IMG/VR virus record: IMGVR_UViG_3300021197_001928
Location: 1 to 64,000 of that record
Direction: 5' to 3' (one strand)
DNA length: 64,000 nucleotides
Source: a virus
In this document: positions 21,416 through 28,327 of the stretch, one piece after another
How positions within the stretch are numbered: position 1 is the stretch's first letter
Layout of the letters: each line of letters opens with the position of its first letter
Made by a program: the position numbers and the translations under genes
Notes under the pieces: model-generated
Database searches by the model: none
Seen by the model: only the letters and a program-made list of their open reading frames with translations
Told to the model about the DNA's origin: nothing

Positions 21416-22569
21416 TTGTTTCTCCTCTTTGATGCTTTTTCTTGAATATTGGTTACGTCTGTTCCGTATTTGGTTGGCTTAGTGTGATCTTCACGAAACA
21501 AACCCACATCAACAATAACAATGTCTTTTGTTCCCGGCCTTACAAGGACATTTCTATCGTGCATATCATACGCATCGATGCCTACTTTATTTTTAACTTC
21601 TTCAATAGCTGCCAATAGACTCTTGGCACCGGGATAGCTAAGACCTTCAGTTTCTTTGGGGGCTCCGGGATAGTTTGGGCCACCCATACCAATTGGTGTG
21701 TAATTCCTATATGACTCAATAAAGTGCTCAACAGAAAACTCTAACTCGCTCAAAATATCATTTAGAGTAATTTTTTGTGGGTATTCTTGTAGCAACTTAA
21801 TCGAATAAGCTAAAAAGTAAAACAAAAAAGACATAGCAGCTACACCAGATTTTGCTAAATCTTCCTCAGCAACATCCATATAATCCCACAATGCAGGGCT
21901 CTTCTGTGACATTCTTGCTTTCAGTTTGTTAAACTTTTCTTGTGGGTAGATCATATTATCAAAGTTCATTGCTAAAACAACCTTCCGCAGTTCATCTCGA
22001 ACCTCATTAGGAAAACTATAGGCCATGTGATTAATAAGAATTAGCCTGCTCTTTGGCTCAACCACCATCATATTTGCTCTATAACCAATGTCCTTAAAGA
22101 CATCTAAATCTTGCAATGACACGTCAGGTCTAAACGCTCCAACTTCCCTATATCCAAACAGATCCTCAATGACTGCCTTTACATTGGGATCACTTTCTAG
22201 CAATTCCATAACAATGATTACATGTTTCCCATCCGAGGTCTTACGAATCATATCAACTCTAGGAAAGTGCTTGGCAATTAGTGGAGAATCTCTTCTGGCG
22301 TCAGAGATCATTCTGTAGATTCGTGCTTCTTTTTGTGCATGCACATCATTAGAAAGCACTTTTATAGCCCTTTCTAGGCCATCATAGCGCCAACTTCCCT
22401 TGAAAACACTCCCATATTGTCCCGAAGAAATAAATTCAACGTTTGTAAAGCCTATTTCATCAGTGGCCTTTATCATTTCATCGGGGTTCGGTGTTATTCT
22501 CGACTCATTAAATAATTTTTGCAGTTCTTCATTGATTATATGTTTTAACTGGTATTGTGTAAGATTCAT
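21412..22569 (-). CDS. Protein-kinase-like protein with shared N-terminal module
   Basis: A 385-residue protein. The ATG at 22569 is preferred over an in-frame GTG two codons earlier: GGAG lies eight bases upstream, and it gives M-N-L-T-Q-Y-Q-L-K-H-I-I-N-E-E-L, the module shared with five other proteins. A kinase fold follows: glycine loop I-S-S-G-Q-Y-G-S-V (48-56), A-I-K lysine (K70), helix-C Glu (E81), hinge M-E-L-L (121-124), a large middle insertion, catalytic D-M-H-D-R-N (D335, N340) and metal-binding D-V-G (D354). All core catalytic residues are present, so activity on protein or a small molecule is plausible. T4 packages the ADP-ribosyltransferase Alt in the head with a cleavable targeting peptide, and this may be an analogous injected kinase. 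Kinase fold: good confidence; packaging: inference. Confidence 0.75.
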   Translation of the reverse strand: MNLTQYQLKHIINEELQKLFNESRITPNPDEMIKATDEIGFTNVEFISSGQYGSVFKGSWRYDGLERAIKVLSNDVHAQKEARIYRMISDARRDSPLIAKHFPRVDMIRKTSDGKHVIIVMELLESDPNVKAVIEDLFGYREVGAFRPDVSLQDLDVFKDIGYRANMMVVEPKSRLILINHMAYSFPNEVRDELRKVVLAMNFDNMIYPQEKFNKLKARMSQKSPALWDYMDVAEEDLAKSGVAAMSFLFYFLAYSIKLLQEYPQKITLNDILSELEFSVEHFIESYRNYTPIGMGGPNYPGAPKETEGLSYPGAKSLLAAIEEVKNKVGIDAYDMHDRNVLVRPGTKDIVIVDVGLFREDHTKPTKYGTDVTNIQEKASKRRNK

Positions 22570-22594
22570 ACTCACAACTCCTATCAGTTACTAA

Positions 22595-23125
22595 TTAGCT
22601 CTTTCTTTGATTTAAACCCGCCCATGCAATCACAATGGCGTCTGCCCTGTCGTCTGTTCCGGGTTTTGGATTTCCATACCTTGTTAATTCATATTTAAAA
22701 TCATTCGGAAATGCTTTCTCAACATGTTCAATGACTCTGAGTTTCGTATTTTCTCCACGCTTAATTTTAAGATGGACAAGTCCTCTTGCTTTAGCTGGTG
22801 ATATTGCCAGAGCGTTATATCCGAACACCTTTCTAAGCATATAGCAGACCATGCCATTAAACCTTTGTAGTTTACTCATTGTAACGGCAGATGTTTTTCC
22901 TCCAGAAAATGCAATAAAGGCTGACTCAATATAAACATTTTTGATAAAATAATTATTTTTATTTATTTTATTAATATATTCCTCAATTTGGAAACATCTG
23001 TCTTCTAATTCATCTTTCGTATTTAATTTTAATAATACGGTCTCTAATAGATTAAACTCATAATCCATTATACATATACCTATTTTACTGGTACTAATAT
23101 CTAATCCTAAAACAACTTCTTTCAT
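22595..23125 (-). CDS. RuvC-like Holliday-junction endonuclease
   Basis: A 176-residue RNaseH-fold nuclease. Catalytic acids fit the RuvC pattern: D9 in G-L-D-I-S-T, E67 in V-Y-I-E-S-A-F, and D158/D159/D162 in G-T-D-D-R-A-D-A-I. A basic segment (A-K-A-R-G-L-V-H-L-K-I-K-R-G) could bind branched DNA. RuvC-type enzymes resolve Holliday junctions and debranch DNA before packaging, a role filled in T4 by the unrelated gp49. The ATG lies only six bases after the -10 element of promoter P3, so the transcript should begin at or next to the start codon. It would be leaderless, without a ribosome site. Confidence 0.85.
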   Translation of the reverse strand: MKEVVLGLDISTSKIGICIMDYEFNLLETVLLKLNTKDELEDRCFQIEEYINKINKNNYFIKNVYIESAFIAFSGGKTSAVTMSKLQRFNGMVCYMLRKVFGYNALAISPAKARGLVHLKIKRGENTKLRVIEHVEKAFPNDFKYELTRYGNPKPGTDDRADAIVIAWAGLNQRKS

Positions 23126-23131
23126 AATACT

Positions 23132-23160
23132 ATTATAACACGTTTTGTTAACCTTGTCAA
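23132..23160 (-). promoter_or_regulatory. Sigma70-type promoter (P3), leaderless output
   Basis: On the minus strand TTGACA (23160-23155) and TATAAT (23137-23132) are separated by exactly 17 bases. The -35 begins one base after the stop codon of the last tail gene. Six bases after the -10 comes the ATG of the RuvC-like gene (23125), so the normal start point coincides with the initiation codon. Confidence 0.9.
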
Positions 23161-23161
23161 G

Positions 23162-24319
23162 CTAAATATCTAATTTTAATTTAAAAGTATACGCAAGGTC
23201 CTCAGTTTTCCTTACCGGGGTTGCTACTTTTGCCACACCAATTAGGTTTCTATCTTTATCATAGATTCCAACCTTTGATATGTATGTAACCTTTTTAAAC
23301 TCTGGTGTTTCGTCTGTGAACTGCGAATATACAATGTTCTTTATCTCTTTGGGCTGCTCACTGTATTGGTAGGACCCGGTGTTAATTTGGTTGATGTCAG
23401 AAGACGTTACAAAGGTTGGATTGTTTGAGTGGTTTAGTTCTCCGTATGGAGCATGAGCCATCATTGTCACAACCTGCGTATGTGTCGTACCAGAATACTC
23501 CATCAAAAAACTAGCAGATAATGTCGTATTAGCAACAGAAGGAACAACGCCTAAACTGTTCTTGACTCCATATCCGAAGTGTAGCCACTTGGAACTGGTG
23601 GTGGCGTCATAAGCAATTGAATGAGAATCTAGAGCCCAGCTACCCGTCAAAACCACAAAGCCCTCATTGTATAGCACAACTCCTGCGACGGACCCAGAGC
23701 CTGTTGATCCTACCGGTCCTACTTGCACCAGTTCTCCGTTACGCCTATAATCGGATAACTCGCCTATTAAGCTACCAGTTATATAATATTTTAATGACAA
23801 TGAACCTTGCTTAATCGAAGATCCGTACATAATTGATGGTATTGATATTAAATTTACAGTTTGTGTGCTTTTGTCTCCGAAATCAGAAGTATATTGATAA
23901 TGCTGGGACAAGTATGAGTAATGATTGATTGTGTTTTTTAAAGAGTTTAGCCTTGTTCTTGAGACAGAATTAAAATAATCTCTGGATATGCTTGCAGATA
24001 ACCTGTATGATCCTGTTATGTTTTCCCCAGAAAAGCCAAACTGTGTGTTGAATTCCTTTTGTGTTTGAGTTCTAAAGCCCATTCTGTTTCCGCTTTTAAT
24101 GATAAACGGATATATGTAGGTATTAGCCCTGTCTATGTTATATTCATACAAAGATACATGGCCATCGGGCACATTTAAAATATTATCAGAATTTACACCA
24201 GTTATATTTTGGATGTTATCCAGATACACTGAGCCACTCTGAATATATACCGAATACTTTGGATACATTTCCAAAGTATTAATAAATAAATCATCATCGG
24301 TAAATTTATAAAATGTCAT
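23162..24319 (-). CDS. Virion structural protein, paralogue of the upstream gene
   Basis: A 385-residue Ser/Thr/Asn/Tyr-rich beta-type protein. Its C-terminal 110 residues align by eye with those of the preceding gene (24335-25456): N-x-S-N-N-P-T near 290, then V-T-Y-I-S-K-V-G-I-Y, an A-K-V-A-T-P-V-R-K segment and a matching K-L-D-I ending. The paired genes at the end of the 30-kb tail block suggest duplicated neck, baseplate or fibre-associated proteins. No catalytic motif. It is the last late-type gene before promoter P3. Confidence 0.65.
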   Translation of the reverse strand: MTFYKFTDDDLFINTLEMYPKYSVYIQSGSVYLDNIQNITGVNSDNILNVPDGHVSLYEYNIDRANTYIYPFIIKSGNRMGFRTQTQKEFNTQFGFSGENITGSYRLSASISRDYFNSVSRTRLNSLKNTINHYSYLSQHYQYTSDFGDKSTQTVNLISIPSIMYGSSIKQGSLSLKYYITGSLIGELSDYRRNGELVQVGPVGSTGSGSVAGVVLYNEGFVVLTGSWALDSHSIAYDATTSSKWLHFGYGVKNSLGVVPSVANTTLSASFLMEYSGTTHTQVVTMMAHAPYGELNHSNNPTFVTSSDINQINTGSYQYSEQPKEIKNIVYSQFTDETPEFKKVTYISKVGIYDKDRNLIGVAKVATPVRKTEDLAYTFKLKLDI

Positions 24320-24334
24320 TCTAAACCTCCCTTA

Positions 24335-25456
24335 TTAGAAGTCTAGGCGGCATCTAACTGTGTACTCTTGGCTTGGATCTTTACGAAGAGGTTCTGATAG
24401 TTTAGCAGTTGCCATTAACTCATTATTGCTATTATACAGGCCAATTGATGTTACATAAGCAATTGGCACATCAGATGATTTTGTTTTAACTCTTACTTTC
24501 CCGTTATTCAAATATGTCGGGTTTGTTGAATAATTGAACTCGTTGTGGTTCATGCGGCAGAAATAAATTGTTGAGTTCAGTTCCACTGTATTATTGAACT
24601 GAACGTTGTAAATCCTATTACGAATATTGTCTGCTGCTCCGGATATTTCAGAACCGGTCAGTACGGCAATAAAACTCTCGGCATTGCTTGACGGGCCTAA
24701 CATCGGCGTATACCCGAAGGTGGCGTTTGGGTCGTCTTTCTTAATTCCTCCTTTACCCGCATTAGTAAAAATAGAGCCACTAATGACAGCTACACCTGCT
24801 TGATAAAACAAAAGGCCGCATGGGTGTCTTACATTTGTCTTTAATACTTGAGATGGAGAAACAGATGCTGTTGCATAAAGAACGCCGTATTCACCAACAG
24901 GTGAGTTAACCAAATAGCCATCAGAGCCACTAAAGTCTGTGATTTTAATCCTGTTAGCGTCAATGAATTGTTGACCAGCGTAATTAACTGCTCCATGAAT
25001 TGACATTTCCAACTCAAATGTTCCTTTTTTAATCTCGTCTTTTACCAATAAACGAGAAAAGTTCATAAAGAAAACATTGTCAAGTTTTGTACCACCATCA
25101 GTAATATTTCCGTCTTCGTCAAATCTTTGCACTGATCCTGTGTGGTCGTATCCCATTAAGACTTGCGCCATTTGATTATAGATGTTTTTCTTCTTCGCTG
25201 CTTGGTTATGTGACGTATTGTAATGTGTCGACTGGGTGCCGAGTCCAATACTAATATCAAATACATGATTCGCAGATGAACTCAAGAAAGGATAATCATA
25301 TACAGACTGAAACATGCCGTGTGCATAATTTTTTATGTTGTCCATTCCGTATGTTCCTGATACTATTGTACCAGTTAAAGGTATTGCTTCATGCAATAGG
25401 GTTCTCGTACTTACAACGTCTTTTTCGTTGTCTAATGTTTTATAAAAACTAGCCAT
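24335..25456 (-). CDS. Virion structural protein, first of a paralogous pair
   Basis: A 373-residue protein, beta-rich. The N-terminus M-A-S-F-Y-K-T-L-D-N-E-K-D parallels the paralogue's M-T-F-Y-K-F-T-D-D-D. The C-terminal part carries F-N-Y-S-T-N-P-T-Y, V-T-S-I-G-L-Y-N-S-N-N-E-L-M-A-T-A-K-L-S-E-P-L-R-K and C-R-L-D-F. It sits in the tail gene block. Sequences with this F-N-Y-S-x-N-P-T signature are recurrent virion proteins of marine T4-like phages to my knowledge; the precise position in the particle is unknown. Confidence 0.65.
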   Translation of the reverse strand: MASFYKTLDNEKDVVSTRTLLHEAIPLTGTIVSGTYGMDNIKNYAHGMFQSVYDYPFLSSSANHVFDISIGLGTQSTHYNTSHNQAAKKKNIYNQMAQVLMGYDHTGSVQRFDEDGNITDGGTKLDNVFFMNFSRLLVKDEIKKGTFELEMSIHGAVNYAGQQFIDANRIKITDFSGSDGYLVNSPVGEYGVLYATASVSPSQVLKTNVRHPCGLLFYQAGVAVISGSIFTNAGKGGIKKDDPNATFGYTPMLGPSSNAESFIAVLTGSEISGAADNIRNRIYNVQFNNTVELNSTIYFCRMNHNEFNYSTNPTYLNNGKVRVKTKSSDVPIAYVTSIGLYNSNNELMATAKLSEPLRKDPSQEYTVRCRLDF

Positions 25457-25469
25457 ATTTTTCTCTCTA

Positions 25470-26435
25470 TTAAATAATTGTTTTGATGAATCTCACAGGT
25501 ACGTCAACTGAGTATCCTGTTTTCATTCCAGTAACTTTTACTGTGCTGTCAATGAATCGTACACTTTGTGATGCACTTCCTGCTTTATTGGTCATCGTGA
25601 TCTGGCCACCTAGCTTAGTAAACAAAAATGTGCTTGTTTGTAATTCTAAGGATGATCCTACTTTAAATTCTAAAATTGTCCCTCTCGGTCCTTTGATAGT
25701 TTGATTGTCAGAGGTTGTGTCATTGGTATTAATTGATACAACCGCACCAGCGTTTTGAATTCCGGCACCAACAGATGCGTCGACTGTGTAGTAAGCAATA
25801 TCGTCATCATCAATATAATCACTACCAATCAAGTTTCCTTGCAAATCTGTTAAATTCCCCAAACGATTGTCCATCTGGATGATGTACACGTCTTCGATTA
25901 AGTTTGTCATGAGGCTTGTCTTCTTTGGAGACAACTCTGTTGAGTCAATACCCTGATCTATTCGAATAGTTTGTGAGGACTCAAACGAGGCACCAAACAA
26001 GATACCAGAAACGTTTCCGCCGCTACTGTTTACACCAACAGATGCATTAACGCTTGTATCGCCAGTACCTTCAGTCTCTCTGTCGACTGCAACATAGAAC
26101 GAGCCATCTGAGTGTCGGGGAGAACCAAAGTTTTCATTTATTTTAAGAACCGGCAAATACAACAAGTTCAGGTCCTCAAACGAAGCCAATTTGGTTTTCA
26201 TCGCAGACCCGTTGTTTGTGAAGGCCTCCAAGACTGGTGTTTGCAATATTTCCAAGTCATAGTAAGCGGACCCACTAGCATGTGACGAATTGAATAAACT
26301 ATAATCAATTTCCTCATCACAAACAGCAAATTTTGTTATTTGGAATGAACCATCCCCCTTTGCCATTACTTTTCTACCGTGGTCTGTCAGTACAACATCT
26401 AATATGATATCACCACTATTGTCTAAAAATGCCAT
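25470..26435 (-). CDS. Virion structural protein with LTxxGRK N-terminal module
   Basis: A 321-residue protein beginning with a short leader, then L-D-V-V-L-T-D-H-G-R-K-V-M-A-K-G and F-A-V-C-D-E-E-I-D-Y. The same layout (L-T-x-x-G-R-K-(L/V)-x-x-x-G, then an acidic D/E patch with Tyr) opens the protein at 30690-31601, so the two share a domain, probably a docking piece for the baseplate or fibre. The rest is Ser/Thr/Gly-rich. GGAG lies before the ATG, in a 35-base gap that also contains CTATTTATT on the coding strand. Confidence 0.65.
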   Translation of the reverse strand: MAFLDNSGDIILDVVLTDHGRKVMAKGDGSFQITKFAVCDEEIDYSLFNSSHASGSAYYDLEILQTPVLEAFTNNGSAMKTKLASFEDLNLLYLPVLKINENFGSPRHSDGSFYVAVDRETEGTGDTSVNASVGVNSSGGNVSGILFGASFESSQTIRIDQGIDSTELSPKKTSLMTNLIEDVYIIQMDNRLGNLTDLQGNLIGSDYIDDDDIAYYTVDASVGAGIQNAGAVVSINTNDTTSDNQTIKGPRGTILEFKVGSSLELQTSTFLFTKLGGQITMTNKAGSASQSVRFIDSTVKVTGMKTGYSVDVPVRFIKTII

Positions 26436-26470
26436 TAATATTCTCCTTATTCACAATAAATAGAAACTTT

Positions 26471-28327
26471 CTAGAAATCTGCTTCTGAATCTTCCTTCTT
26501 AAGGTTAAAATCAACATTGATATCTAAAATTTTCCCAGTGTTTTTTGATTTGATTCTAAATTTAAACTTTTTACCCCAAATTGGATCCTCAGTGTCGCCA
26601 ACATAATATTGTTTATTATTAAAAGTTATCGTATCTTTGGTGGTGTTTTCATTTGGGTTAAATTCTGTTAAAAGCAACTGATCAAACGCTGGAAATATTC
26701 TTAAAAACCTGCCGAACTCTCTATGTCTATCATCTTCTTGTTCTTCAAAATTAATAATCTTCGATATTATTTTACTTTCATCAGAATCTTGTATAAGTTC
26801 TACTTCATAAATAGGTGTTGGATTTGAAAAAAGATTAAAATTGTTTCTAGCCCTAAAAGTAAAATAATGTTTCATGTTTGGTGTCAGAAACATTTCAAAA
26901 ATTTCTGAGGAACCTCTGTCTGTCCCTGCGACGATTGCAAACAAGGAATTTTCAAAGTCTCTGTACGATGTTGGCCTCTTAGTAGACTTGAAAATTTGGA
27001 AATCTAAAAAATCCTTGCCCAATTTATATTTTGTTCTTCCTAAATTATCTTTCATTGCTTTTAGTTGGTTTTCAAAATCAGATTCTAAAATTTCAATAAA
27101 ATTTTCTGCTGTTTCATGAAAGTTTGGTTCAAAATAAATTCTGATTCTTTTTTCAGCATTAGATGAATTAAGAAAAGAAATTTCTGGTGTTGTCGGCGCT
27201 ACGCCCTCAACAGTATGATTGTGATTTGCAATTTTGATTTTTAGAAATTTAATAACCTTTGAATCAGTAACACCTACACTAACACCATTACTAGATTCCG
27301 TAACCTCATATTCATAATTGTTGGAAAACAAAACATTGATTGCAAATATTTCATATCTATAACTCGATCCAAAATTAATTTGATTATCAATATAATATCG
27401 ATTAGAGTCCGACGCTGGTACATAAAAAGTTTGTAAAAGAGTCATTGAACTCGCTGAATATTTTTTAATTTCATAACATATCGTTTCTACGTATGGAACC
27501 TTGTCACCAGTTATTGATTGAAAATAGTTCGGGCAATTTTCATTTACGTATCTATCGATTGCAGACTTAAGTAAAATTGTGTCCAACTCATCTAAATTAG
27601 AGCCCCACACTTCGCTAAACTCAAAAGAAGGCGAATGAAGGATTTTAAAATTTTCCGGGTTTGGGTTTAAGCTTGAAAGTATGCTTAATAAACTAGCGGT
27701 TTCTATTGCAACTAATCCGTTTATTGTTGGATAGCCTTGCTCTGTGAATTCAGAATCCATAAAAGCTTCTAGCATTAATTCATAAGCGTCTTGACTTTTA
27801 AGAAAGTTATAAAAATTATTTGGTGTGTCTGGGAATGTAAAATTAACATAAAACGGGAAGTATTGTTTATTAGTGTGGATCATAGAGTTGTCCAATCTTT
27901 CATTGACTGCTATTCTGCTAAAATCTTTTTGGATTTCTAAATCTTGCATCATAGTAGGACTAAATGAGCCATTTATTGAATTCTCGGATATCTCCTGAAA
28001 TTCGGCAGCAGTTGTATCGTAAATTGTTCTAATGCTTGTTTCAGATAGTGTTTGCTGCGGGCTGTATGATTCAGCAGAATTATAATTGAATATTTGGGAT
28101 ATATTAACTTTCATATCTGTGTTATATGTAAAAGTGTTATCGGCGATTACCGCCCCATTGTTATTCAATATCAGTTCTCTAATTTCTCCATCATCACAAT
28201 AAACCTTAAACTTAAAAGAGAAACCCTCGGTGGTGTTTATCTGCATGTTTGCAACTGCACCCTGCTGCACTTTACTCTTGATTATGTGCGCTAATTCATC
28301 CTCAGATCTAACGTCTATAACAGTCAT
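26471..28327 (-). CDS. Virion structural protein, baseplate/fibre block
   Basis: A 618-residue mainly beta-strand protein with scattered aromatic residues and no catalytic motif. Around residues 470-520 a region with Y-F-T-F-R-A-R-N-N-F-N-L-F-S-N-P-T-P-I-Y-E looks like the end of a fibronectin-III-like domain. It overlaps the upstream gene by one base and lies among tail genes. Role in the virion is inferred from context; I do not recognise a specific T4 counterpart. Confidence 0.6.
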   Translation of the reverse strand: MTVIDVRSEDELAHIIKSKVQQGAVANMQINTTEGFSFKFKVYCDDGEIRELILNNNGAVIADNTFTYNTDMKVNISQIFNYNSAESYSPQQTLSETSIRTIYDTTAAEFQEISENSINGSFSPTMMQDLEIQKDFSRIAVNERLDNSMIHTNKQYFPFYVNFTFPDTPNNFYNFLKSQDAYELMLEAFMDSEFTEQGYPTINGLVAIETASLLSILSSLNPNPENFKILHSPSFEFSEVWGSNLDELDTILLKSAIDRYVNENCPNYFQSITGDKVPYVETICYEIKKYSASSMTLLQTFYVPASDSNRYYIDNQINFGSSYRYEIFAINVLFSNNYEYEVTESSNGVSVGVTDSKVIKFLKIKIANHNHTVEGVAPTTPEISFLNSSNAEKRIRIYFEPNFHETAENFIEILESDFENQLKAMKDNLGRTKYKLGKDFLDFQIFKSTKRPTSYRDFENSLFAIVAGTDRGSSEIFEMFLTPNMKHYFTFRARNNFNLFSNPTPIYEVELIQDSDESKIISKIINFEEQEDDRHREFGRFLRIFPAFDQLLLTEFNPNENTTKDTITFNNKQYYVGDTEDPIWGKKFKFRIKSKNTGKILDINVDFNLKKEDSEADF

